Part shown: positions 8,774-17,335 of the stretch, piece after piece
Position numbering within the stretch: the first letter of the stretch is position 1
Layout: each line of letters opens with the position of its first letter
The notes under the pieces: generated by a model
Told to the model about the DNA's origin: nothing
Databases searched by the model: none
What the model saw: the letters and a program-made list of their open reading frames with translations, nothing else
Position numbers and translations under genes: made by a program
DNA from: DATBLE01 sp963841405
GTDB lineage: Bacteria; Actinomycetota; Thermoleophilia; Gaiellales; Gaiellaceae
DNA length: 64,000 nt
Assembly (NCBI GenBank): GCA_963841405.1
Contig: CAWJCM010000008.1
Location: 1 to 64,000, forward strand
Direction: 5' to 3'

Positions 8774-10267
8774 TCAGGGAGTCACCGTTGCGGCGGCAAC
8801 CGCCGATGCCGGCTCCTCGGTCGCGGTCAGCGGTTTCGTGATGTCTTCGAGCGACCTGCCCTCGGCGTTGATGCCGAAGACGACCTCGATGATTCCGCCG
8901 GCGATCATGATCCCGCCGCCGACCACGTAGCCGACGAACAGCCCCGTGGTGCTCGTCCCGTCGCCGATCAGGGCGCCGTAGAACAACGGCCCGAACGCAC
9001 CGAAGAGCTGCGCGATGGCGAAGAAGACGGCGATCGCCTCCGCTCGGATCTCGATCGGCCAGGTCTCGCTGACGGTCAGGTAGGCGGCGCTCGCGCCGGC
9101 GGAGGCGAAGAAGAAGATCACGATCCAGCAGAACGTCTGGGTGGCCGCATCGAGGTGCCCCTCCTGGAAGAGGAGGCCGCTGATCGCGAGCAGCGCACCC
9201 GAGATGAAGTAGGTGCCCGAGATCATCTTCTTCCGGCCCACGGTGTCGAAGAGCGGGCCGAGGATCAGCGGCCCACACAGGTTGCCGACCGCGAAGGCGA
9301 GCCCGTACAGCGGCACCTTGTCCGCGGCCACCCCGTAGAACTTGACCAGCACGAGGCCATAGGTGAAGTAGATCGCGTTGTACAGGAACGACTGCGTGAT
9401 CATCAGCGAGGCCCCGAGGATCGCCCGCCTCGGGTACTTCCGGAAGACGAGGCCGAGGAAGGTGACGTAGCCGTACCGCTTCTCCGGGGTGAGCTCGAGC
9501 GCCTTGCTGTCGTCGACCGGCTCGAGCTCCTGGCCCGACTTCCGGACGGCGTCCTCGATCTTCCTGAGCTCGGCTTCGGCTTCCTCCATCCGCCCGTGGG
9601 TCATCAGCCAGCGCGGGCTCTCGGGGAGCGTCCTCCCCACCACGATCACGATCAGCGCCAGCACCGGTCCCATCAGGAACGCCAGCCGCCAGCCGACGTT
9701 GATGGCAAAGGCATTGAGGAAGATCAGGGAGACGAACGAGCCGATGATCGCGCCCGCCCAGTAGGTGCCGTTGATCCAGATGTCGACGCGGCCGCGGTAC
9801 TTGGACGGCATCATCTCGTCGATCGCGGAGTTGATCGCCGCGTACTGGCCGCCGATCCCCATGCCCGCGATCAGCCTGGTCAGGTAGAAGAAGACGAGCC
9901 AGCCGGTGTGATGTCCGGTGACGAACGCCGCCAGACCGGTGCCGCAGAGGTAGAGAAGCAGCGTGTAGATCAGCAGCCGCTTGCGGCCGAGCTGGTCCGA
10001 GAGCCGCCCGAAGACGAGCGCACCGACGACCTCGCCGAAGAGGTAGACCGAGGCGATCAGGCCGATCTCGGTCGACGTCATGCCGAGCGTCTTCGGGCTC
10101 GAGAGGACGCCGGTGACCGAGCTGGCGATCGTGATCTGGAGGCCGTCGAGAATCCAGGCGGCTCCCAGCCCGGCGACCATCCGGGTGTGGAACGGAGACC
10201 AGCTCAGGCGATCGAGCCGCGCCGGAATCGTGCTGCGGATCGCCTTGGCTCCTGCTGCGGTGCTCAT
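8774..10267 (-). CDS. MFS transporter, sugar-porter-like
   Basis: The 497-residue protein has twelve predicted helices, the MFS loop GRLSDQLGRKRLL between helices 2 and 3, RLIAGMGIGGQ in helix 4 and PESPRWLMTHGR after helix 6, all typical of the sugar porter/metabolite:H+ symporter branch. It is predicted to take up a sugar or carboxylate across the cytoplasmic membrane. It sits between a GH15 glucosidase (13-base gap) and the GMC oxidoreductase (9-base gap), so a glucosidase product is the likely cargo; this is inferred from context. Confidence 0.85.
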   Translation of the reverse strand: MSTAAGAKAIRSTIPARLDRLSWSPFHTRMVAGLGAAWILDGLQITIASSVTGVLSSPKTLGMTSTEIGLIASVYLFGEVVGALVFGRLSDQLGRKRLLIYTLLLYLCGTGLAAFVTGHHTGWLVFFYLTRLIAGMGIGGQYAAINSAIDEMMPSKYRGRVDIWINGTYWAGAIIGSFVSLIFLNAFAINVGWRLAFLMGPVLALIVIVVGRTLPESPRWLMTHGRMEEAEAELRKIEDAVRKSGQELEPVDDSKALELTPEKRYGYVTFLGLVFRKYPRRAILGASLMITQSFLYNAIYFTYGLVLVKFYGVAADKVPLYGLAFAVGNLCGPLILGPLFDTVGRKKMISGTYFISGALLAISGLLFQEGHLDAATQTFCWIVIFFFASAGASAAYLTVSETWPIEIRAEAIAVFFAIAQLFGAFGPLFYGALIGDGTSTTGLFVGYVVGGGIMIAGGIIEVVFGINAEGRSLEDITKPLTATEEPASAVAAATVTP

Positions 10268-10280
10268 CGCGTCCTGCCGG

Positions 10281-12176
10281 CTAGTACTGGGCCATCAGCT
10301 CGGGGACGATGATCCGCGCCGCCGCCTCCATCAGCGCGAGGTGCGAGAAGGCCTGCGGGAAGTTGCCGAGGTGACGACCCGTGTCGGCGTCGAACTCCTC
10401 CGCGTAGAGGCCGAGCGGCGACGCGATCCGGAGCAGCTTGTCCATCAGGTCGCGCGCCCGCTGGAGCTCTCCGACGATCGCGAGCGCCGACACGAGCCAG
10501 AACGAGCAGATCAGGAACGTGCCCTCCTTCCCGGAGAGGCCGTCGTCGGTCTCGTCGGTGCGGTAGCGGAGCACGAAGCCGTTCTCGGTCAGCTCCTCGG
10601 CGATCGCGTTCACGGTCGTGCGCAGGCGCTCGTCGTCGCCCGGCAGGAAGCCGAAGATCGCAGCCAGCAGCACCGAGGCGTCGAGCGAGTCGGTCTCGTA
10701 GTGCTGCCGCAGGACGCCGCGTTCCGAGACCCCGTGCTCGAGGATGTCCGCATGGATCTCGTCGGCGGTGGCGCGCCACGTCGCCGCCTGCTCGGGGTCG
10801 CCGCGGATCTCTGCGAGCTGCGAGGCGCGATCGAGCGCGACCCACCCCATCAGCTTCGACGAGACGTAGTGCTGGGGAGCCCCCCGGGCCTCCCAGATGC
10901 CCTGGTCGGGCTCGCGCCAGACCTTCGTCGCGCACTCGGCCTGCGACTGGACGACCGGCCAGAGCCTCCGGGGGAGCCGTTCGCTGTGGCGCGTGTGGAG
11001 CAGGATCGAGTCGAGCACGGCGCCGAAGACGTCGTTCTGGCGCTGGTCGTAGGCTCCGTTCCCGATCCGCACCGGACGGGCGCCGGCATAGCCCGAGAGG
11101 TGATCGAGCGTCGATTCGGTGAGATCTCGCCTCCCGTCGATGCCGTACATGATCTGCAGCGACCCGTCCTCGGTCGGCTCGATGTCGGCGACGAACTCCA
11201 TGAACTCGTCGGCCTCCCAGTCGAGGTTGAGCCAGTGGAGCGCCTGCAGCGTGAAGGTCGTGTCGCGCATCCACGTGAAGCGGTAGTCCCAGTTGCGCTC
11301 CCCGCCCGGGGTCTCCGGGAGTGACGTCGTCAGCGCGGCCACGGTCGCGCCGGTCGGCATGTACGTCAGCCCCTTGATCGCGAGCGCCGAGCGTTGAATC
11401 GGCTCGCGGAAGCGGTGGTCGGGGATCCGGGCGCGGCCGAGCCAGCCGCGCCAGTAGCGGGCCGTGGCGGCGATCCTCGCGTCGGCCTCCTCCACGTCGT
11501 CTGGAGCTTTCAGCTCTTCTGCCCAGGAGAGCACGCAGTACGCGCGGTCGCCGGCGTTGAGCGTGTGCCGCCCCCGCACGCGGTTGCCCTCGATGCCGAG
11601 AGCGAGGTCCGAGACCAGGCGGACCGTCAGGCCGGCCCCGCTCGCGTCGGCCATGTGCCGGTTCCCGTCGACGAGCGTCCACTCCGCTGGCGCGCGGCCG
11701 TAGTCGAAGATCGGCTCGCACACGAGCTCGAGCTCGACGGAGCCCTCCGGGCACTCGACCGTGCGTACCAGCATGTGGTCGCCGTCGTCGTCGGCCGGCG
11801 GCCGCGTGTGCGGGGTGATCTCGTCCTCGTGGCCGCGAGGCCCCATCGTCAGCGCGTCGCGAACGACGATCCAGCCTCCGGGGGTCTTCCACGTCGTCAC
11901 CAGCACGTTCGTGCCCGTCTCGTAGGTTCGCGAGGACGGATGGTTGATCCCGAACGGCGCGAGGCGGAAGAAGCCGGCCTCGCGGTCGAGCAGGCTGCCG
12001 AAGACGCTCGGCGAGTCGAAGGCCGGGACGCACAGCCAGTCGACGGCCCCGTCGGCCGAGACCAGCGCGCCGGTGTGGCAGTTCGAGAGGAAGGCGTAGT
12101 CGGCGATCGGCGGGAACGGCGACGGTGCCGCGGCGCTCTGCGGCGCCGGCTCTGCGCTGGACGCGGCCTCGCTCAT
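10281..12176 (-). CDS. Glycoside hydrolase family 15 (glucoamylase/trehalase-like)
   Basis: The 631-residue protein has an N-terminal beta-sandwich (about residues 20-240, starting PIADYAFLSNCHTGALVSADGAVDWLC) and an (alpha/alpha)6 barrel with ERNWDYRFTWMRD, PDQGIWEARG (likely general acid Glu) and PLGLYAEEFD (likely catalytic base Glu). GH15 enzymes release glucose from starch-like chains; several actinobacterial members are trehalases. There is no signal peptide, so an intracellular substrate such as trehalose or glycogen is more likely. The ATG at 12176 overlaps the zwf stop as ATGA. Confidence 0.92.
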   Translation of the reverse strand: MSEAASSAEPAPQSAAAPSPFPPIADYAFLSNCHTGALVSADGAVDWLCVPAFDSPSVFGSLLDREAGFFRLAPFGINHPSSRTYETGTNVLVTTWKTPGGWIVVRDALTMGPRGHEDEITPHTRPPADDDGDHMLVRTVECPEGSVELELVCEPIFDYGRAPAEWTLVDGNRHMADASGAGLTVRLVSDLALGIEGNRVRGRHTLNAGDRAYCVLSWAEELKAPDDVEEADARIAATARYWRGWLGRARIPDHRFREPIQRSALAIKGLTYMPTGATVAALTTSLPETPGGERNWDYRFTWMRDTTFTLQALHWLNLDWEADEFMEFVADIEPTEDGSLQIMYGIDGRRDLTESTLDHLSGYAGARPVRIGNGAYDQRQNDVFGAVLDSILLHTRHSERLPRRLWPVVQSQAECATKVWREPDQGIWEARGAPQHYVSSKLMGWVALDRASQLAEIRGDPEQAATWRATADEIHADILEHGVSERGVLRQHYETDSLDASVLLAAIFGFLPGDDERLRTTVNAIAEELTENGFVLRYRTDETDDGLSGKEGTFLICSFWLVSALAIVGELQRARDLMDKLLRIASPLGLYAEEFDADTGRHLGNFPQAFSHLALMEAAARIIVPELMAQY

Positions 12177-13576
12177 TCCGCCTCGGCGATCCAAGGCCCG
12201 TGCCAGCGCCCGTGGCCCGCGACCAGTGCCTCCGACTCCTCGGGGCCCCACGAGCCGGGCGTGTAGCCGTGGACCGGCGGCGGCGTGTCCAGCAGCGGCT
12301 GGAACACCCGCCAGGCTTCCTCCACCCCGTCCTGGCGCGTGAAGCGCATCGGGTTGCCGACGAGCGCCGCGTGCAGGAGCACCTCGTAGGGGGTCGGGCC
12401 CTCGCCCCCCTGCTCGGCGAACTCGACGTCGAGATCGACCCGGGCCGGACCGCCCACGTCGGCCCTGTGCGCATCGACGATCAGCCTGATGCCCGTGGTC
12501 GGGTCGAGCTTGACCACGAGCTGGTTCGCCTCGGGCATCCGCGACTCCGGGAACACCTTGAGCCGAGGGGGGTGCCTGAAGACGAGCCGGAGCTCGGTCT
12601 GCGTGACCGGCAGGCGCTTGCCGGTGCGGATGAAGAACGGCACACCCGCCCAGCGCCAGTTCTCGACGTGCAGGCGCAGGGCGGCGTAGGTCTCGGTGGT
12701 CGAGTCGGGTGCGACACCCTCGATCTCGCGGTAGCCGTCGTACTGCCCGCGGACGTAGCTCGCCGGATCGGCGGCCTCGACGGAACGGAAGGCCGAGACG
12801 AGCGTGTCCTTGAGCGTCTTCGGGTCGGCTCCGCCGGGCGGCTCCATCACCGCCGCCCCGACCACCTGCATCAGGTGGTTGACGACGACGTCACGCAGCG
12901 CGCCGACGGGATCGTAGAAGTGCCCGCGATCCTCGACGCCGAAGTCCTCGGCCATCGTGATCTGCACCGACTCGACGTAGTTCCGGTTCCAGATCGGCTC
13001 GAGCATCGAGTTCGCGAAGCGGAGGTAGAGGATCTCCTCGATCCCCATCTTCCCGAGGTAGTGGTCGATCCGGTAGAGCTGTGACTCGTCGAGGTACTGG
13101 TGGAGCTCGTCGGCGAGTGCGCGCGCCGACTCGAGGTCGTGGCCGAAGGGCTTCTCCACCACGACCCGGGCGTTCTTCGTCAGCCCGGCCCCCGCCAGCC
13201 CCTCGACGACCCGGCCGAACAGGAAGGGAGGGATCTCGAGGTAGAAGACCGGCGTCCCGGCGTCCTTGATCGCTTCGCCGACACGAGTGTAGGTCGCCGC
13301 ATCGCCGAAGTCGCCCTGGACGTAGGACAGCCTGGCGGCGAAGCGCTTGAACACGTCCTCGTCGAGCTGCTCGCCCGTGCCGACGATCGAGTCCCGCGCC
13401 CGCTCCACGAGCTGCTCGACGGTCCAGTCGTCGACGGCCACACCGACGATCGGGCAGTCGAGCAGGCCGCGCCGCTCGAGCCGGTACAGCGACCGGAAGG
13501 TCATCACCTTCGCCAGATCGCCCGTGATCCCGAAGATCACGAAGACGTCGGCCTTCTGGGTGGCCGGTGTCACCAC
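12173..13576 (-). CDS. zwf: Glucose-6-phosphate 1-dehydrogenase
   Basis: The 467-residue enzyme oxidises glucose 6-phosphate to 6-phosphogluconolactone, making NADPH (or NADH) for the oxidative pentose phosphate pathway. It shows the nucleotide motif FGITGDLAK (15-23), EKPFG (141-145) and the active-site RIDHYLGK (169-176). The start is a GTG pair at 13576/13573; the only upstream ATG hits a stop. It is first in the leftward operon and lies just below the TCACCTAGGTGA element at 13641, which overlaps the 3' end of the regulator gene. Confidence 0.95.
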   Translation of the reverse strand: MVTPATQKADVFVIFGITGDLAKVMTFRSLYRLERRGLLDCPIVGVAVDDWTVEQLVERARDSIVGTGEQLDEDVFKRFAARLSYVQGDFGDAATYTRVGEAIKDAGTPVFYLEIPPFLFGRVVEGLAGAGLTKNARVVVEKPFGHDLESARALADELHQYLDESQLYRIDHYLGKMGIEEILYLRFANSMLEPIWNRNYVESVQITMAEDFGVEDRGHFYDPVGALRDVVVNHLMQVVGAAVMEPPGGADPKTLKDTLVSAFRSVEAADPASYVRGQYDGYREIEGVAPDSTTETYAALRLHVENWRWAGVPFFIRTGKRLPVTQTELRLVFRHPPRLKVFPESRMPEANQLVVKLDPTTGIRLIVDAHRADVGGPARVDLDVEFAEQGGEGPTPYEVLLHAALVGNPMRFTRQDGVEEAWRVFQPLLDTPPPVHGYTPGSWGPEESEALVAGHGRWHGPWIAEAE

Positions 13577-13606
13577 GCCGCTCTCATCGCGGGCCGAGCA
13601 TTGCGG

Positions 13607-13652
13607 TTAGGTAGGTGAGCGGGACCGGGCGGCCGGTGATTCACCTAGGTGA
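13607..13652 (-). promoter_or_regulatory. Regulatory element copy a, upstream of zwf
   Basis: Read on the minus strand, the perfect dyad TCACCTAGGTGA (13652-13641) is followed after 22 bases by the half-site TCACCTA (13618-13612), running into TACCTAA, a possible -10. The dyad centre would lie near -46. The same layout recurs at 15994 and 20121. The dyad contains the TAG stop of the LuxR gene. A role as an activator or repressor site for that regulator is inferred. Confidence 0.7.
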
Positions 13653-15903
13653 TCCGTGCGCGGGCGAGCAGGCCGTGCTCGCGGGCCTGCTCGAGCGCCT
13701 CGGCGCGCGAGGAGACGCCGAGCTTGCGGTAGATCGAGCGGGCATGGCTGTGAACCGTGTTGTGCGAGAGGTAGAGCTCACGGCCGATGTCGCGTTCGGA
13801 CAGGGGGCCGCCGAGCATCCGGAGCACGATCAGCTCGCGCTCGCTCAGCTCGGCCTCGAGCCGGCGCGAGCGCTTCCGTTGCGAGCGCTCGACCGCCGCG
13901 AGCCGGTCTCGGAGGATGCCCGGGTCGGCGCTGGCATCGACGACCGCTCTGGCCCCGGCGATCGCGGCGGCCGCGTCCGTGCGCCGGTCCACGGCCTGGA
14001 GCACGGCCGCCTCGCTGATCAGTGCATCTGCGTGCTGGATCGGCCCTCCCGCAGAGCGCAGGATCGCGACCCCGTGCTCGAGCAGCAGTAGCGCCTCGTC
14101 GAGCCGGCCGTCCGCGGCGAGAGCGGCGCCCATCGCAACATGCACCTCGCCCCGGATCTCGTCGACTGCGTGCTCCTGCGCGAACTCGGTTGCGCCGGTC
14201 GCGAGCCGCATCTGCTCGTCGACCTGCCCTCGCTGGCCCGCGACGAACGAACGGTAGGCGAGCCCGGAGGCGGCCACCGGCCACCGCGCGTTCGGCGACC
14301 CGGTCTGCACCGCCTGTTCGAACCAGTGATCTGCCCCCTCCAGGTCGCCTCGGTAGTAGCAGCCCATCCCGAGCGACCAGGCGACTTCAGGCCAGACCGG
14401 CGATTCGGGGCTCTGTAGCTCCGCGGCCCGAAGGGCGCTCTCGTACCACGCGCCGACGTCGTCGCATGGAAGGCCGGCTCGCATCGTGGCCACGCTCGCG
14501 GCGAGCGAGCTGGAGCCGTCCGGCAGCGGTCCGTGGCCGTTCCAGCCGACCCTTTCCAGGGAGGCGATGGCCTCGGCCGCCTCCTCGCGCCTGCCGGACA
14601 GCAAGAGCGTCCAGGCCTCCACGAGGAGCAGCCGCGGGTCTTCCCGCCGGAGCTCCGGCGGGAATCCCTGGAGCCAGCCGAGCACCGTCGCCTGCCGGCC
14701 CTTGCTCGCAGTCGGCAGCCATGCTCCCGCGACGGCCTCGATCGCCTCGGGAAATGCGCCGGCCTCCTGGGCGCGCCTGATCGCCTCGTCGACCGAACCA
14801 TGGTCGCGGTGCCAGGCGAAGGCCCGCCGGTGAAGCGTCGGAGCGAGCCCCGGCTCGCGGTGCTCCAGCTCCACCCGCAACAGCTGGGCGAAGAGATGGT
14901 GGAAGCGATACCACTCGCCGCGATCGTCCAGGGGCAGGAGGAAGAGATTCGTGCGCGCGAGCGCGGCGAGCACCTGACCCGTCCCTTCCTGCTCGAGCAC
15001 CGCGTCGCAGAGAGGGCCGCAGAGCCGGCCCAGGATCGAGGAGCGGAGCATGAGCGTCTGCGCGGGCTCGTCGTGTGCCTCCAGGACCTCGTCGACGAGG
15101 AAATCGACGACGTAACGATTCGCGCCGCCGAACCTGGTCACGAAGGCGTGCCGATCCTCGACGCCCTGGAGCGAGAGCCCTGCCAGATAGAGGCCGGCCG
15201 GCCAGCCCTCGGTCTGCTCGACCAGACCCTCGATCTCGTCCCCGGCGAGCCCGAGGAGGAGGCGGTCGTTCAGGAGAGCGTGTGCCTCCTCGGCCGTGAA
15301 GCCGAGCTCGTCGGCGCGCAGCTCGAGCAGCTCGCCGTGGGCTCGCAGCGCGGCGAGCGGGAGCGCCGGCTCGCTGCGTGTGGCGAGCACGAGCTGGAAC
15401 GTGCTCGGTGCGTGCTCGACGAACCAGGCCACGCTGTCGCGCGCCGGACCGCCGGAGAGCCGCTGGAAGTCGTCGAGCACGAGCGCGGCGTCCCCCTGCT
15501 CGGCCAGGGTGTTGACCAGCCGCGGCAGGACGACGTCGGCGATGTGCGCCGGCCCCACGCGCTCGGGCGCGAACGAGGCGTCGACGGCGGGGCAGGCGCG
15601 TCGCAGCGCCTCGAGGACATGCGACCAGAGGACGACCGGGTCGTTGTCGCCTTCGTCGAGGCTGAGCCACGCAACCGGTCGCCGCTCCGACTCGAGCTCG
15701 CGCCACATCCCCAGCAGCGTGGTCTTCCCGAAGCCTGCCGGCGCGGCGACCAGCACGAGCTTCAGCCCGGCGGAGGGTCGGAGCCGCTCGAGCAGGCGAT
15801 CGCGCGCCACCGTCTGGCGACGGTCGGGCGGTGGGTGCAGCTTCGTCTCGAGGAGATCCGGGAACGCCCGGTCCGCTCGGTTGTGGACCAGCTCTTCTGT
15901 CAC
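13645..15903 (-). CDS. MalT-like (LAL) LuxR-family transcriptional regulator
   Basis: The 752-residue protein follows the MalT plan: an N-terminal P-loop ATPase (APAGFGKTTLL, about 54-64; Walker B ALVLDDFQRL), a winged-helix linker, TPR-like repeats (about 380-670) and a C-terminal LuxR helix-turn-helix (SERELIVLRMLGG, LYLSHNTVHSHARSIYRKLGV). Such proteins bind an inducer plus ATP and activate sugar or secondary-metabolism operons. The GTG at 15903 is preferred over an ATG at 15948 because GAGGTGATC, an extended Shine-Dalgarno, lies directly upstream. Matching operator-like dyads flank both ends of the gene, suggesting autoregulation and control of both neighbouring operons. Confidence 0.9.
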   Translation of the reverse strand: MTEELVHNRADRAFPDLLETKLHPPPDRRQTVARDRLLERLRPSAGLKLVLVAAPAGFGKTTLLGMWRELESERRPVAWLSLDEGDNDPVVLWSHVLEALRRACPAVDASFAPERVGPAHIADVVLPRLVNTLAEQGDAALVLDDFQRLSGGPARDSVAWFVEHAPSTFQLVLATRSEPALPLAALRAHGELLELRADELGFTAEEAHALLNDRLLLGLAGDEIEGLVEQTEGWPAGLYLAGLSLQGVEDRHAFVTRFGGANRYVVDFLVDEVLEAHDEPAQTLMLRSSILGRLCGPLCDAVLEQEGTGQVLAALARTNLFLLPLDDRGEWYRFHHLFAQLLRVELEHREPGLAPTLHRRAFAWHRDHGSVDEAIRRAQEAGAFPEAIEAVAGAWLPTASKGRQATVLGWLQGFPPELRREDPRLLLVEAWTLLLSGRREEAAEAIASLERVGWNGHGPLPDGSSSLAASVATMRAGLPCDDVGAWYESALRAAELQSPESPVWPEVAWSLGMGCYYRGDLEGADHWFEQAVQTGSPNARWPVAASGLAYRSFVAGQRGQVDEQMRLATGATEFAQEHAVDEIRGEVHVAMGAALAADGRLDEALLLLEHGVAILRSAGGPIQHADALISEAAVLQAVDRRTDAAAAIAGARAVVDASADPGILRDRLAAVERSQRKRSRRLEAELSERELIVLRMLGGPLSERDIGRELYLSHNTVHSHARSIYRKLGVSSRAEALEQAREHGLLARARIT

Positions 15904-15992
15904 GATCACCTCGAGGAAACGGCTGGATTTGTCGGGGTCGGCCCCCATCCTTCCACAGGGACGCGCTACGCCCTAGTTTTCGTCTCCATCGC

Positions 15993-16039
15993 TTCACCTA
16001 GGTGAATCAGCACCCGGCGGCGTCGGCTCACCTACGAAT
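15993..16039 (+). promoter_or_regulatory. Regulatory element copy b, between the LuxR regulator and NDH-2
   Basis: TTCACCTAGGTGAA (15993-16006) is a perfect 14-base dyad, followed 34 bases from its core start by TCACCTA (16028-16034) merging with TACGAAT, a possible -10 for NDH-2. The NDH-2 ATG lies only about 19 bases further on, implying a very short leader. In the other direction TAGCGC (15968-15963) might serve the regulator gene. Confidence 0.7.
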
Positions 16040-16057
16040 GCGCGAATCTCGGCCTCG

Positions 16058-17335
16058 ATGGCCACGAACGAGGGCACTCCGCGGCCGCGTGTCGTGATCC
16101 TGGGCGGAGGCTTCGCCGGCGTCGGCGCGGCCAGGAAGCTGAAGGACGCCGACGTGGACGTCGTCCTCGTCGACAAGCACGACTACCACACGTTCCAGCC
16201 GCTCCTGTACCAGGTGGCGACCGACCTGCTCGAGCGGAGCGCCGTCGGCCATGCGCTGCGCGACCTCTTCCACGACCAGCCGAACGTGGCCGTGCACGAG
16301 GCGACCGTGATCGCCCTCGACCCGGAGCGCAAGCAGGTCGAGTTCGCGGAGATGGCGCCGCTGGCCTACGACTACCTCGTGCTCGCGCTCGGAGCCCAGG
16401 TCAACTTCTTCGGCACCCCCGGCGCCGCCGAGCACGCCTTCCCGATGTACACCCTCGCCGATGCCGTCCGGCTCAAGGAGCACGTCCTCGAACGGTGGCA
16501 GGCGGCGGACCGGGATCCCGGCGTGATCGAGGACGGCGCCCTCAACGTGGTCGTCGTCGGCGGCGGCCCGACCGGAGTCGAGACCGTCGGCGCCATGGCC
16601 GAGCTCTACCGCAGCGCGTTCTCGAAGGACTATCCCGCGATTCCCCAGGAGCAGGCGCGGCTGATCCTCGTCGAGGCCGGGCCGACGCTGTTCGCGATGT
16701 TCAAGCAGAACCTCCGCGACTACACGGCGAAGGCGCTCGAGCAGCGCGGCGTCGAGGTGCTGGTCGGCGAGATCGTCGCTGCGGTCGAGCCCACGCGCGT
16801 GACGTTGAAGTCCGGACAGGTGCTGAACGCGCACACACTCGTCTGGGGCGCCGGCCTCCAGGCGAACCCGATCGCCGTCGCGCTGGGCGTGGAGCTCGAG
16901 AAGGGCAACCGGGTCCCGGTGGGCCCGGACCTGTCGGTCACCGGTCATCCCGAGGTGTTTGCCGTGGGCGACGTCGCCTGGATCACCGACACCGAGGAAA
17001 ACGAGGTGCTGCCGCAGCTCGGGTCGGTCGCGCTCCAGGCGGGGGAGCAGGCCGGCGAGAACGTCGCACGGCTGGCGGCCGGGAAGCCGACCGAGCCCTT
17101 CGTCTACAAGGACAAGGGCACGATGGCGACCATCGGTCGCGGCGCGGCCGTGGTGCAGTTCCGCCGCGGGCGCACGCTGAAGGGGAAGGCGGCGTTCCTC
17201 GCCTGGGGCACCGTGCACCTCGCGCTGCTCTCGACGGGCGAGGACCGGGCCAAGGCGCTGATCGACTGGACGTGGGCGGGCTTCACCCACGAGCGCTCCG
17301 CCAGGATCACCGTACGCACCGACGAGCGTGACTGA
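16058..17335 (+). CDS. Type II NADH:quinone oxidoreductase (NDH-2)
   Basis: The 425-residue FAD protein has two Rossmann motifs, GGGFAG (16-21, FAD) and VVVVGGGPTGVE (about 163-174, NADH), plus YHTFQPLLYQVAT and FAVGDVAW typical of NDH-2. The C-terminal WGTVHLALLSTGEDRAK segment and following helix are the expected membrane anchor. It passes electrons from NADH to quinone without proton pumping. With cytochrome bd it would form a complete minimal respiratory chain. The symbol ndh is plausible but not certain, since related quinone oxidoreductases share this layout. Confidence 0.88.
   Translation: MATNEGTPRPRVVILGGGFAGVGAARKLKDADVDVVLVDKHDYHTFQPLLYQVATDLLERSAVGHALRDLFHDQPNVAVHEATVIALDPERKQVEFAEMAPLAYDYLVLALGAQVNFFGTPGAAEHAFPMYTLADAVRLKEHVLERWQAADRDPGVIEDGALNVVVVGGGPTGVETVGAMAELYRSAFSKDYPAIPQEQARLILVEAGPTLFAMFKQNLRDYTAKALEQRGVEVLVGEIVAAVEPTRVTLKSGQVLNAHTLVWGAGLQANPIAVALGVELEKGNRVPVGPDLSVTGHPEVFAVGDVAWITDTEENEVLPQLGSVALQAGEQAGENVARLAAGKPTEPFVYKDKGTMATIGRGAAVVQFRRGRTLKGKAAFLAWGTVHLALLSTGEDRAKALIDWTWAGFTHERSARITVRTDERD

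Noticed and set aside
7154..10312. A 1052-codon open frame on the plus strand opposite the GMC and MFS genes
   Set aside because: It is antisense to two well-recognised genes, is rich in Arg/Glu/Val/His and has no family motif; it reflects the high GC at third positions.
15993..16006. TTCACCTAGGTGAA considered as a CRP/FNR or LexA site
   Set aside because: CRP sites read TGTGA-N6-TCACA and actinobacterial SOS boxes resemble GAAC-N4-GTTC; neither fits, and the genes are not SOS genes.
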